Source: Actinotalea subterranea (GTDB lineage Bacteria > Actinomycetota > Actinomycetes > Actinomycetales > Cellulomonadaceae). Taken from it: a stretch of DNA of 64,000 bases. Below are positions 49,171-58,279 of the stretch, piece after piece. The translations under genes and the position numbers were made by a program. The stretch lies in the NCBI RefSeq assembly GCF_008364845.1, contig NZ_VTTP01000007.1, forward strand, positions 62,001 to 126,000. Direction: 5' to 3'. The notes under the pieces are model-generated. The model was not told the origin of the DNA, searched no databases, and was given only the letters and a program-made list of their open reading frames with translations. Each line of letters starts with the position of its first letter. Within the stretch, counting starts at the first letter, position 1.

Positions 49171-49319
49171 GCCGGCAGCACGCGCGGTCCACGGCTCGCC
49201 CGGCGCCCGGGACGACGCACCCGCGCGCACGTGGCCGCGCCGACACGCGGACGATCGGGCAGCCCAGCGGGCTGATCAGGCTCCCGTGCGGCAAGATCGG
49301 GGCGACCTGAGGAGGCGCA

Positions 49320-50480
49320 GTGCGCACGAACGTCCCGACGAGCACCCGAGCCGGCGTACCGAGGAGGGTCCTGCTCGACCCCGGGAACATCTGGCGGATC
49401 GGGTTCGTGATCATCGGGCTCATCGTGCTCACGATGGTCGTGCGGTTCATCCTCTCGCAGGGCAGCTCGCTGATCTTCGTGGTCGTCATGGCGTGGTTCG
49501 CGTCGCTCGCGCTCGAGCCGGCGGTGAGCCGGCTCGCCCGGCACATGCCCCGGGGCGCCGCCACGGGCATCGTGATGGCGAGCGTCGTCCTCTTCCTCGT
49601 GCTGTTCTCGGCGCTGTTCGGCCAGCTCGTCGTCGAGCAGGTGGCGAACCTGGTCAAGAGCGTCCCCGACCTCGTGGACCAGGCGCTGACGTGGACGAAC
49701 GCACGGTTCGCCACCGACTACACGGTCGACGACCTCGTCGCGAACATCGACCTGTCCGCCGAGCGCGCCGCGGGCGTCGCGAGCCAGGTCGCCGGGGGAG
49801 TGCTCGCCGTGCTCGGCTCCGTGGCCGGAGCCGTCGCAAGCTTCTTCATGTTCGCGCTCTTCCTGTTCTACCTGTCCGCCGACGGCCCGCGGCTGCGCCG
49901 CTGGATCGCCTCGCTGTTCCCGCCCCGGGTCCAGGAGACGACCGTCGTGGTCTGGGACACGATGGCGGAGAAGACCGGCCGCTACGTCGGCGCCCGCGTC
50001 GTCCTCGCGGCGGTGAACGCCACGACCAGCGGCATCGTCTTCCTGATCATCGGCCTGCCGTCCTGGCTCGCGCTCGCCCTGTGGACGGGACTCGTCGCGC
50101 AGTTCGTGCCCGCGATCGGCACGTACATCGCGATCGTCCTGCCGGTCCTCGTCGGGCTGCTCAGTCCGAACCCGTGGCTCGGGGTGATCGTGCTGGCGTG
50201 GGGGATCCTCTACCAGCAGGTCGAGAACCTGACGATCGAGCCGCGCATCAGCTCGCGCGCGGTCAACGTGCACCCCGCCGTGAGCTTCGCCTCGGTCATC
50301 CTGGGAACCGCGATGTTCGGCGTCGCGGGCGCCCTGCTGGCGATCCCCGTGGTCGCGATGCTGCTGACCCTCCTCGACCTGTACCGGACGCGGTACGAGC
50401 TCCTGCCGGAGCTCGAGGAGCCCGTGAGCGCGTCGGCGACGACCGACGACGCGGACGCCGCGGACGACTCGGAGGACTGA
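49320..50480 (+). CDS. AI-2E family transporter
   Basis: A 386-residue membrane protein of the AI-2E (PerM/YdiK) family, with about eight segments. Conserved parts are LIFVVVMAWFASLALEPAVSRLAR, AEKTGRYVGARVVLAAVNA, GLVAQFVPAIGTYIAIVLPVL and the loop WGILYQQVENLTIEPRIS. GTG 49320 has a GGAGG site. The name comes from one member; the family also includes ion antiporters, so the substrate is uncertain. The C-terminus is acidic. Confidence 0.9.
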   Translation: MRTNVPTSTRAGVPRRVLLDPGNIWRIGFVIIGLIVLTMVVRFILSQGSSLIFVVVMAWFASLALEPAVSRLARHMPRGAATGIVMASVVLFLVLFSALFGQLVVEQVANLVKSVPDLVDQALTWTNARFATDYTVDDLVANIDLSAERAAGVASQVAGGVLAVLGSVAGAVASFFMFALFLFYLSADGPRLRRWIASLFPPRVQETTVVVWDTMAEKTGRYVGARVVLAAVNATTSGIVFLIIGLPSWLALALWTGLVAQFVPAIGTYIAIVLPVLVGLLSPNPWLGVIVLAWGILYQQVENLTIEPRISSRAVNVHPAVSFASVILGTAMFGVAGALLAIPVVAMLLTLLDLYRTRYELLPELEEPVSASATTDDADAADDSED

Positions 50481-50503
50481 GCGGTCGTGCCGTCGTCGAC
50501 GGC

Positions 50504-51022
50504 TCAGGAGCCGTCGTCGACGACCGGGACCTCGTCCCACCACGGACCCTGCGTCACGAGGAGCTCGCTGATGCCCGGCGGCTTCGTGACGAGCACGACC
50601 CGCGGGGGCCGACCGCCGTCCCACTGGAGGTAGAGGTCGTGGCGCACCGTGCCGTCGGGCATGAGGACGGAGCCGAGCTCCACCTGGTCGAGGATCGCGC
50701 CCGAGTACCTGCCACGCGAGACCGGCAGCACGATCGCCCTGTCCTCGTCGGACAGGGTCACGCCGTAACGCTCCTCGACGCGCGCCCACGTCGCGTCGTA
50801 GTCGTAGCCCTTGCGGGCCTCCTCGGCACGGGGCGCGGCGTACGCGATCCCGCCGCCGACCGTCGCGGCCAGGACCAGCCCGCTCAGGACCGCCCGACCC
50901 CACGACTCGCGGAACCACGCCGCGACGAGGCTGAAGTGCGCGAACATGGCCACGATGAGCGCGAGGGCCACGATCCACGTGAAGCCCGGCACGGACTCGA
51001 CGGCGACGACGCCTGGCTGCAT
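50504..51022 (-). CDS. Membrane-anchored hypothetical protein
   Basis: 172 residues, starting MQPGVVAVESVPGFTWIVAL at ATG 51022 with a strong GAGGAGGGAC site. Two membrane segments (about 12-34 and 43-64) are followed by an outer part (about 70-172: ATWARVEERYGVTLSDEDRAI, YSGAILDQVELGSVLMPDGT). I do not recognise a domain. It converges with the AI-2E gene (24-nt gap) and is divergent from the sigma-factor gene. Confidence 0.7.
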   Translation of the reverse strand: MQPGVVAVESVPGFTWIVALALIVAMFAHFSLVAAWFRESWGRAVLSGLVLAATVGGGIAYAAPRAEEARKGYDYDATWARVEERYGVTLSDEDRAIVLPVSRGRYSGAILDQVELGSVLMPDGTVRHDLYLQWDGGRPPRVVLVTKPPGISELLVTQGPWWDEVPVVDDGS

Positions 51023-51161
51023 GTCCCTCCTCGGCCGACCCCACACCCTAGGGCCCGCACGGACGTCCGCTGCGCGCGCACACCGGTCATGAGGCCCGGC
51101 GTCGAGGCGCCGTTCCACACCTGGAGCGACACATCAGACGCCGTGCCGGACAGGTAGAGGT

Positions 51162-51728
51162 ATGAGCCCTCCGCCGAGCGCACCCGACCGGGAGCAGGTC
51201 TTCCGATCGTTGTACGGGGCGCTGTACCCGGACCTCCTGAGGTTCGCGCAGCGCCGCGTGGACGCCGACCAGGCGGAGGACGTCGTCGCCGAGGCGTTCC
51301 TCGTCCTCTGGCGGCGGCTCGCGGACCTGCCCCGCCGTGAGGAGGACGTGCGGGCGTGGGCTTTCGGCATCACGCGCAACGTCCTGCTCAACAGCAGGCG
51401 GAGCGAGCTGCGTCGCCACGCGCTCGGTGTGCGCCTCGCGGAGCCGACAGCCGTGCACGACGGCGATGCCGATGCCGACGGCGTCGTGAGCGCGGTCGAC
51501 CTCGCCGTCGCGTGGCGCCGGCTCTCGGAGACGCACCAGGAGGCGATCGCGCTGACCGCGTTCGAGGAGCTGAGCGCACCACACGCCGCCGCCGTGCTCG
51601 GCATCTCCCCGGTCGCCTTCAGGCTGCGGCTCAGCCGTGCCCGCCGGGCGCTCCGGCTCCACCTCGACCACCGTCCGTCGGGCCCGCGCGCTGCGGCCCC
51701 CGTCCCGGAGAGGACCGCGACACGATGA
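51162..51728 (+). CDS. ECF-type RNA polymerase sigma factor
   Basis: 188 residues with sigma-70 region 2 (LYPDLLRFAQRRVDADQAED, AFLVLWRRLADLPR) and region 4 (LSETHQEAIALTAFEELSAP, VLGISPVAFRLRLSRARRAL). Region 3 is missing, as in the extracytoplasmic-function group. ATG 51162. The stop overlaps the next gene by 4 nt, so the following membrane protein is the likely partner. Target promoters are unknown. Confidence 0.9.
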   Translation: MSPPPSAPDREQVFRSLYGALYPDLLRFAQRRVDADQAEDVVAEAFLVLWRRLADLPRREEDVRAWAFGITRNVLLNSRRSELRRHALGVRLAEPTAVHDGDADADGVVSAVDLAVAWRRLSETHQEAIALTAFEELSAPHAAAVLGISPVAFRLRLSRARRALRLHLDHRPSGPRAAAPVPERTATR

Positions 51729-52567
51729 ACACGCTCGACGACGCCGCCTCGACGACGCTGCGCAGGCTCGACCCGGCCGACCGACAGGTGCACCCGGGTG
51801 CCCGTGCGGCGGCGGATCTCGAGGCGATCCTCAGCTCCCCACTCGGGTCCCCCTGCCCACCGGCCGCTCGCGCGCGCGGTCGCACCGGTCGACGGCGTCC
51901 GGGCGTGCCCGCACGGCGGCTCGTCGTCGTCGGTGGTCTGGCGGCTGCAGCGGCGCTCGGCCTGGTGCTGCTCGAGCCGCTCGCAGGCGGTGATCCGGCG
52001 TTCGCGACCTGGACCGGGGTGCCGTCCGGGCTCTCTGCGACGGAGGAGGCGGCAGCCGTCGTCGAGTGCCGCGACAGCTCGGCGGAGGCGGCCCAGGGCG
52101 ACGACCCGTTCGCCGACCGCCTCGCGTCCGGCCTGCGTACGGCCACACCGGTCGTGGTCGAGCGGCGGGGTGCGTGGACCACTGTCGTGCTCGCCGGTGC
52201 GGACGGGTTCTCCGCCCTGTGCATCACGGACGACTCCGCCCCACCGTTCGCCGGCGCGATGATCGGCGCGCTCGGGACGCCCGACGGGTTCGTCGAGCCC
52301 CAGCCGCGTGAGGTCCGGGCCTCGTCGCTCGGCATGGGAGCGACCGGCGGGGGAGAGGTCTCCGTCGCCGTCGGCGTCGCGGGGTCCGACGTCGTCGCGG
52401 TCGTCTACCGGAGCCGCGTGCACGGTGACGTGAGCGCGACCGTCAACCACGGGCACTTCGCGCTCTGGCTGCCGGGGGACGAGCTGACGGACGCGTCCAG
52501 CCAGGGCGTGGACGTCGAGGTGACCTACCGCGACGGCGCGACCGCGACGGCGCGGCTCACGCTCTGA
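51725..52567 (+). CDS. Membrane protein partner of ECF sigma factor (possible anti-sigma factor)
   Basis: 280 residues. The N-terminal 65 residues are cytoplasmic and Arg-rich, followed by one membrane segment (about 67-84, LVVVGGLAAAAALGLVLL) and an outer domain of about 195 residues. The topology suits an anti-sigma factor, and the ATGA overlap with the sigma gene supports it. No zinc-binding ZAS motif (HxxxCxxC) is seen, so this is inference. The outer domain has two Cys residues (VVECRDSS and ALCITDDS). Confidence 0.65.
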   Translation: MNTLDDAASTTLRRLDPADRQVHPGARAAADLEAILSSPLGSPCPPAARARGRTGRRRPGVPARRLVVVGGLAAAAALGLVLLEPLAGGDPAFATWTGVPSGLSATEEAAAVVECRDSSAEAAQGDDPFADRLASGLRTATPVVVERRGAWTTVVLAGADGFSALCITDDSAPPFAGAMIGALGTPDGFVEPQPREVRASSLGMGATGGGEVSVAVGVAGSDVVAVVYRSRVHGDVSATVNHGHFALWLPGDELTDASSQGVDVEVTYRDGATATARLTL

Positions 52568-52591
52568 GCCGTCGCGGTCGTCCGTCGGCCG

Positions 52592-52771
52592 CTAGGCCTC
52601 CGTCTCGACGATCGCCGCCCCGTCCGCGGCACGCTGCACGGCCTCGCAGCCCCGCTTCGCACCGTCCTTGGACGCGTAGGCCTCGCCGCTCGCGACCGTC
52701 TCGCCGTTCCCTGCCTTGAGGCGCCAACGGAACTCGGCGCCACTGGGGTACACCTCGAACTTGCCCGCCAT
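52592..52771 (-). CDS. YegP-like (DUF1508) small protein
   Basis: 59 residues: MAGKFEVYPSGAEFRWRLKA followed by GNGETVASGEAYASKDGAKRG. This is the single-repeat form of the DUF1508 family, which forms a beta-rich fold; members have no defined reaction. ATG 52771 has a GGAGGT site. It converges on the sigma/partner operon. Confidence 0.88.
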   Translation of the reverse strand: MAGKFEVYPSGAEFRWRLKAGNGETVASGEAYASKDGAKRGCEAVQRAADGAAIVETEA

Positions 52772-52996
52772 CGGGACCTCCGTGTGCTCGTCGTCGAGCG
52801 ACCTGGTGCCCCGAGCGTAGACCCGGCGGGTGCGGGAGGACCATGCCCGTGTGCTCGCCGTGCGGGTGCGACCGGAACGTGTCCCGCGGCCCGACCCCGG
52901 GCGTTCACCCTCGTGTGAGAACATCCGCGGCGCCTGGCCCTGGAGGGTCACCACGGCGGATGCCCGCGTTTCAGCCGGGCGGGAACGAGACGAACG

Positions 52997-55900
52997 GTGA
53001 CGAACGCACGACCTGCGACGAGCCTGCTGCGTGCCGGGACGCGGGCGCCCGCCGCACGGACCCTCGTCGACGTCTTCGAGGAGACGGTGCGCCGGCACCC
53101 GCTGGCGGTCGCGATCGACGACGGCGACGAGGTCCTGACCTACGCGGCGCTCGACGAGGCCGTGAGGCTGCGTGCGACGAGGCTCGCGGCGGCGGGGGTG
53201 CGGCGCGGCGACCGGGTCGGCGTCCGCGTCGCCTCAGGGACGGTGGACCTGTACCTGTCGATCCTTGCGGTCCTGCGAGCGGGCGCGGCGTACGTCCCCG
53301 TCGACGCCGACGACCCCGACGAGCGTGCCAGGCAGATCTTCGACGAGGCGGGCGTCCGGGTCGTCATGGGTGACGCGTTCGCGCTCACCGGTCCCGCCGG
53401 GGAGCCGGTCGTGCCGACGGACGGGGCCCTGACCGTCGACCACGTGCCGGCCGTCACGGACGACGCGTGGGTCATCTTCACGTCGGGCTCCACGGGACGG
53501 CCCAAGGGCGTCGCGGTGTCGCACCGCAACGCCGCCGCGTTCGTCGACGCGGAGGCCCGCCTCTTCCTCCAGCGCGCGCCGATCGGTCCCGGCGACCGGG
53601 TCCTCGGGGGCCTCTCCGTCGCGTTCGACGCGTCGTGCGAGGAGATGTGGCTCGCGTGGCGGTACGGGGCGACCCTCGTCCCGGCGCCGCGTTCGCTCGT
53701 GCGGGCCGGCACCGAGCTCGGCCCGTGGCTCGTCGAACGGGAGATCACCGTGGTCTCCACCGTCCCCACGCTCGCGGGCCTGTGGCCGGTCGAGACCCTC
53801 GCGGGCCTGCGCCTGCTGATCTTCGGCGGCGAGGCGGTCCCCCCGGAGCTCGCCGAGCGCCTGGTCCACCCCGGGCGGGAGGTGTGGAACACCTATGGGC
53901 CCACGGAGGCCACCGTCGTCGCCTGCGCCGCGCTCCTCGAGCCGGGGCAGCCCGTGCGCATCGGGTTCCCGCTCGACGGCTGGGACCTCGCGGTCGTCGG
54001 GCCGGACGGCGCCGAGGTCGAGCCCGGCGCGATCGGCGAGCTGGTCATCGGTGGCGTCGGCGTCGCCCGCTACCTCGACCCGGCGCTGGACGCCGCCCGG
54101 TTCGCCGCCATGCCCGGTCTCGGCTGGGACCGCGCCTACCGCACCGGTGACCTCGTCGAGCGGCACGACGACGGGCTCGTCTTCGTCGGGCGGGCCGACG
54201 ACCAGGTCAAGGTCAACGGGCACCGCATCGAGCTCGGCGAGGTCGATGCCGCACTGCTGGCCCTGCCCGGCATCGTCGGTGCCGCGGCCGCGGTCCGGCG
54301 CACACCGGCCGGCACCGCGCTGCTCGTGGGGTACGTGGTGCCCGGGGACGCCGCGCCCGTGCAGACCGCGTCGCTGCTCGCCCTGCTGCGCGAGACCCTG
54401 CCGGGGTCGATGCTGCCGCTGCTCGCCGTCGTCGAGGAGATCCCGACCCGCACGTCCGGCAAGGTCGACCGCGACGCGCTGCCCTGGCCGGTACCCGGCT
54501 CCGACGCCCCGGCGGACGGAGCGCGCCTGACGGGCACCACCGCGTGGGTGGGCGAGCAGTGGGTGGCCGTGATCGGCGCGCACCCCGACGGTCCCGAGGA
54601 CGACTTCTTCCTGCGCGGCGGCAGCTCGTTGACGGCCGCGCAGCTCGTGTCCGCGCTCCGCACGCGCTACCCGGAGGCGACCGTCGCGGACGTCTACGAC
54701 CATCCCGAGGTCGGGGACCTGGCGGCCTACCTGGACGCGACGTGGCCTCAGGCCGGCGGCGAGCCCCCTCCGCCCACCCCCGGCCCAGCGGTGCGGCCGG
54801 TCGGCGTCGCCAGCCAGGTCGCGCAGGTGGCGGCGCTGATCCCGCTCCGCACCCTCGTGGGCCTGCGCTGGCTGACCGCGCTCGCGGCCGTCAACGTCGT
54901 GCTGCACGCCCTCGTGCCGATCGCGTGGCTACGACCGGTCTCGGGGTGGTGGGTGCTCGCCGGGTGGCTGCTCACGGTCAGCCCGGTCGGACGCATGGGC
55001 GTGACCGCGCTCGGTGCCCGGCTCCTGCTTCTGGGTGTGCGCCCCGGCGACCACCCCCGCGGCGGTGCGGTGCACCTGCGGCTGTGGGCAGCCGAGCGCC
55101 TCACCGAGTCGTTCGGGGCGATCACGCCGGCGACGGCGACCTGGGTCTGGCTCTACGCCCGCGCTCTCGGTGTGCGGATGGGGCGCGACGTCGACCTCCA
55201 CTCGGTGCCGCCGGTGACCGGCATGCTCACGCTCGGCGACGGGTGCGCGATCGAGCCCGAGGTCGAGCTCTCGGGCCACTGGGTCGACGGCGACGTGGTG
55301 CACGTCGGCCGGATCACCGTCGGCGCGGGGGCGACCGTCGGCGCGCGCAGCGTCCTGTACCCGGGCGCGCACGTCGGTGACGGCACGGACGTCGCCGCAG
55401 GGTCGGCCGTGCACGGTCGCACGGGTGCGGGGGAGTACTGGGCGGGCTCGCCCGCCGCCCGCGTCCACGAGGCGCGCCACCCCTGGCCGGCCGAGCGACC
55501 GACGCCCCGTGGCCGGGCGGCCCGGTGGGTCGTCGCCTACGGCCTCGTCGGCGCCGTGGTCGCGGCGCTGCCCGTGATCGCGGTGACGGCAGGGCTCGCC
55601 GTCGTCGCCCTCGCGGTGCGGCACACGACGAGCCTCGCCGACGCGGTCGCGCCGGCCCTGCTCGCGGGGCTTCCGGCCGCCGTCGCCGCCGCGACGCTGT
55701 ACGCCGGGCTCGTCGTCGGGTGCGTCCGGCTGCTCGGGCTGGGTCTCGACGAGGGGTACCACCCCGTCAGGTCCCGTCAGGGCCTTCAGGCCTGGGCGAC
55801 TGAGCGGCTCATGGATGCCGCCCGCACGATCCTGTTCCCGCTGTACTCGTCGGTGGTGACCCCGGTCTGGATGCGCCTGCTGGGCGCCGAGGTGGGCCGC

Positions 55901-56920
55901 GGCACCGAGATCTCGACCGTGATCGGGCTGCCCGGCATGATGCGGCTCCGCGACGGCGCGTTCCTCGCGGACGACACGATGGTGGCGCCCTACGAGCTCG
56001 GCGGCGGCTGGGTCCGGATCGCCGTGGCCAAGGTCGGCCGGCGCGCGTTCGTCGGCAACTCGGGCATGACGGCGCCCGGGCGCACGGTTCCGAAGAACGG
56101 GCTGGTCGCGGTCCTGTCGGCGACCCCCCGGCGCACGCGGGCGGGGTCGAGCTACCTCGGCAGCCCGCCCGTCCTGCTCCCGCGCGCAGCGACGCTCGAC
56201 GACCCCGCACGGACGTACGACCCGCCCACGCGCCTGCGGCTCGCCCGCGCCCTCGTCGAGCTCGGCCGCGTCGCCCCTGCCCTGACGCTGAGCACCCTGG
56301 GCCTGGGCACGCTCCTGACCTTCCAGGCCGTCGTCCTCGAGGTCGGCTGGGGCGGCGCGGTCCTGCTGGGCGGGCTCGTCCTGGTGGCGACGGGTCTGGT
56401 CGCCGCGGTGGTGACCGTCGTCGCGAAGTGGCTGCTGGTCGGCCGCCACCGGGCGGGCGACCACCCGCTGTGGAGCTCGGCCGTGTGGCGCGGCGAGGTC
56501 GCCGACACCTTCACGGAGATGGTCGCGGCCCCGCTCTTCGCGGACCCCGCCACCGGTACTGTCGCGCTGGTGTGGTGGCTGCGGGGACTCGGGGCGCGGA
56601 TCGGGCGCGGGGTGTGGTGCCAGTCCTACTGGTTGCCGGAGCCCGACCTGGTCAGTCTCGGCGACGGCGCGACGGTCGGCGCCGGCTGCGTCGTGCAGAC
56701 CCACCTGTTCCACGACCGCGTCATGAGCCTGGACACCGTGGTCATGGACGCCGGCGCGACGCTGGGCCCGCACGGCGTGATCCTCCCGGCCGCGAGGCTC
56801 GGGGCCGGGACGAGCGTCGGCCCCGCCTCCTTGGTGCTGCGCGGCGAGCACGTCCCGGCGGGGACCCGATGGGTCGGCAACCCCATCGCGCCCTGGCGCA
56901 CCGCGCGGGTCGACGCGTGA
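52997..56920 (+). CDS. Pls/PosA-type membrane NRPS, predicted lysine homopolymer synthetase
   Basis: 1,307 residues, close to known poly-lysine synthetases in length and layout. The adenylation domain (about 20-495) has TSGSTGRPKGVAVSHRN, NTYGPTEATVV and Lys489 in RTSGKVDRDAL. By aligning to the GrsA pattern I read specificity positions as Asp211, Ala212, Glu215, Ser254, Ile275, Gly277, Thr299, Val307, matching the remembered lysine code D-A-E-S-I-G-S-V in seven of eight. A carrier domain follows (FFLRGGSSLTAAQ, Ser544). Then three pairs of membrane segments (about 620-670, 840-915, 1090-1145) alternate with three soluble domains with hexapeptide-like repeats. No condensation or thioesterase domain occurs. 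GTG overlap with the M1 gene. Confidence 0.85.
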   Translation: MTNARPATSLLRAGTRAPAARTLVDVFEETVRRHPLAVAIDDGDEVLTYAALDEAVRLRATRLAAAGVRRGDRVGVRVASGTVDLYLSILAVLRAGAAYVPVDADDPDERARQIFDEAGVRVVMGDAFALTGPAGEPVVPTDGALTVDHVPAVTDDAWVIFTSGSTGRPKGVAVSHRNAAAFVDAEARLFLQRAPIGPGDRVLGGLSVAFDASCEEMWLAWRYGATLVPAPRSLVRAGTELGPWLVEREITVVSTVPTLAGLWPVETLAGLRLLIFGGEAVPPELAERLVHPGREVWNTYGPTEATVVACAALLEPGQPVRIGFPLDGWDLAVVGPDGAEVEPGAIGELVIGGVGVARYLDPALDAARFAAMPGLGWDRAYRTGDLVERHDDGLVFVGRADDQVKVNGHRIELGEVDAALLALPGIVGAAAAVRRTPAGTALLVGYVVPGDAAPVQTASLLALLRETLPGSMLPLLAVVEEIPTRTSGKVDRDALPWPVPGSDAPADGARLTGTTAWVGEQWVAVIGAHPDGPEDDFFLRGGSSLTAAQLVSALRTRYPEATVADVYDHPEVGDLAAYLDATWPQAGGEPPPPTPGPAVRPVGVASQVAQVAALIPLRTLVGLRWLTALAAVNVVLHALVPIAWLRPVSGWWVLAGWLLTVSPVGRMGVTALGARLLLLGVRPGDHPRGGAVHLRLWAAERLTESFGAITPATATWVWLYARALGVRMGRDVDLHSVPPVTGMLTLGDGCAIEPEVELSGHWVDGDVVHVGRITVGAGATVGARSVLYPGAHVGDGTDVAAGSAVHGRTGAGEYWAGSPAARVHEARHPWPAERPTPRGRAARWVVAYGLVGAVVAALPVIAVTAGLAVVALAVRHTTSLADAVAPALLAGLPAAVAAATLYAGLVVGCVRLLGLGLDEGYHPVRSRQGLQAWATERLMDAARTILFPLYSSVVTPVWMRLLGAEVGRGTEISTVIGLPGMMRLRDGAFLADDTMVAPYELGGGWVRIAVAKVGRRAFVGNSGMTAPGRTVPKNGLVAVLSATPRRTRAGSSYLGSPPVLLPRAATLDDPARTYDPPTRLRLARALVELGRVAPALTLSTLGLGTLLTFQAVVLEVGWGGAVLLGGLVLVATGLVAAVVTVVAKWLLVGRHRAGDHPLWSSAVWRGEVADTFTEMVAAPLFADPATGTVALVWWLRGLGARIGRGVWCQSYWLPEPDLVSLGDGATVGAGCVVQTHLFHDRVMSLDTVVMDAGATLGPHGVILPAARLGAGTSVGPASLVLRGEHVPAGTRWVGNPIAPWRTARVDA

Positions 56921-58272
56921 AGGCCGCCGCGCGCGACCCGTACGACACGGCCCACGGCGACAGGTCCACGCACGTCGTGCACTACGACCTCGACCTCACG
57001 TACCGGCCCGTCAGCAACCGGCTCCAGGGCACCGCCACGCTCGACGTCGTCACGCTCGAGCCGACCAGGGCCGTCGTGCTCGACCTCGTCGGTCTCGCGG
57101 TCGCCAAGGTCACGGTGAGCGGGGCACCGCAGGGCAGGTACGACCATGACCGTGGGCGGCTGAGGATCCGGCTCGCGCGCGAGGTCGCCGCAGGGACGCG
57201 CCTGACGGTCACGGTCCGCTACGGCGGGAGCCCCGGGCCGACCCCGAGCCCGTGGGGGCCGGTCGGCTGGGAGGAGCTCGAGGACGGCGTGGTCGTCGCG
57301 AGCCAGCCCACGGGTGCGCCCACGTGGTTCCCGTGCAACGACCGGCCGGACGACAAGGCGACCTACCGGACGTCCCTGACCGTGGACAACCCCTACCGCG
57401 CGCTCGCGCACGGGGTGCTCGTGGATCGGCGCACCAAGGCGAGCGCGACGACCTGGGTGTACGACGAGACCCACCCGACCTCGCCGTACCTCGCGACGGT
57501 CCAGATCGGTCGGTACGACGAGGTCGTCCTGGCCGACGAGCCGGTTCCGCAGCGGGCGCTCGTCCCCACCCCGCTCGTCGCGGCCGCCCGACGCCGGCTC
57601 GCCGACCACGGTGCGCTGATGGCGTACTTCTGCGAGACGTTCGGGCCCTACCCCTTCGCGGGGTACACGGTGGTGTGCACACCGGACGAGCTCGAGATCC
57701 CGCTCGAGGCCCAGGGCGTCTCCATCTTCGGCGCGAACAACCTCCAGGCCACGGGGGGCGAGGAACGACTCGTCGCGCACGAGCTCGCGCACCAGTGGTT
57801 CGGGAACAGCGTCTCGGTGAGCTCGTGGCAGCACATCTGGCTCAACGAGGGCTTCGCCTGCTACGCGGAGTGGCTCTGGTCCGAGGCGTCGGGCGGGCCA
57901 CGAGCCGACGCCGTCGCCCGCGGGTGGCACGCACGGCTGGCCGCGTCGCCGCAGGACCTGGTGCTCGCCGACCCCGGCTACCCACGCATCTTCGACGACC
58001 GCATCTACAAGCGCGGCGCGCTGACCCTGCACGCCGTGCGCACCGTCCTCGGTGATCCCGTCTTCTTCGACCTCGTGCGCGCGTGGACGACGTCGTTCGC
58101 CCACCTGACGGCGGGCACGCAGGACTTCCGTGACCTGGTCGCCGCGCACGCGCACGCTGCCGGGGGACAGCCGTTGGCGCTGAGCGCCGGTGCGGTCCTG
58201 AGTGCGTGGCTCGACGAGCCGGGCCTGCCGCCGTACCCCGGTCACGTCGCCGCCCCGTCCCGGGCGCGCTGA
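56917..58272 (+). CDS. M1-family zinc aminopeptidase
   Basis: 451 residues from GTG 56917 (4-nt overlap with the synthetase). The zinc site is HELAHQWFGN (His288, Glu289, His292) with Glu311 in WLNEGFACY, the M1 HEXXH-18-E spacing. The exopeptidase motif usually GxMEN reads LEAQG. An N-terminal beta domain (about 15-190) and a shortened helical C-terminus make it smaller than most M1 enzymes (about 850 residues). No signal peptide. The tight coupling suggests a role with the synthetase, such as trimming or protection, which is inference. Confidence 0.9.
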   Translation: MKAAARDPYDTAHGDRSTHVVHYDLDLTYRPVSNRLQGTATLDVVTLEPTRAVVLDLVGLAVAKVTVSGAPQGRYDHDRGRLRIRLAREVAAGTRLTVTVRYGGSPGPTPSPWGPVGWEELEDGVVVASQPTGAPTWFPCNDRPDDKATYRTSLTVDNPYRALAHGVLVDRRTKASATTWVYDETHPTSPYLATVQIGRYDEVVLADEPVPQRALVPTPLVAAARRRLADHGALMAYFCETFGPYPFAGYTVVCTPDELEIPLEAQGVSIFGANNLQATGGEERLVAHELAHQWFGNSVSVSSWQHIWLNEGFACYAEWLWSEASGGPRADAVARGWHARLAASPQDLVLADPGYPRIFDDRIYKRGALTLHAVRTVLGDPVFFDLVRAWTTSFAHLTAGTQDFRDLVAAHAHAAGGQPLALSAGAVLSAWLDEPGLPPYPGHVAAPSRAR

Positions 58273-58279
58273 CCGGGCG

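Noticed and set aside
49171-49319. Small ORF or RNA gene between the hydrolase and AI-2E genes
   Set aside because: No ORF with a ribosome-binding site and no convincing RNA structure; only a CAAGAT-like -10 near 49293.
52997-56920. Classical siderophore or multi-module antibiotic NRPS
   Set aside because: Only one A-T unit exists, with no condensation or thioesterase domain, no other modules and no siderophore transport genes; membrane and hexapeptide-like domains fit Pls/PosA instead.
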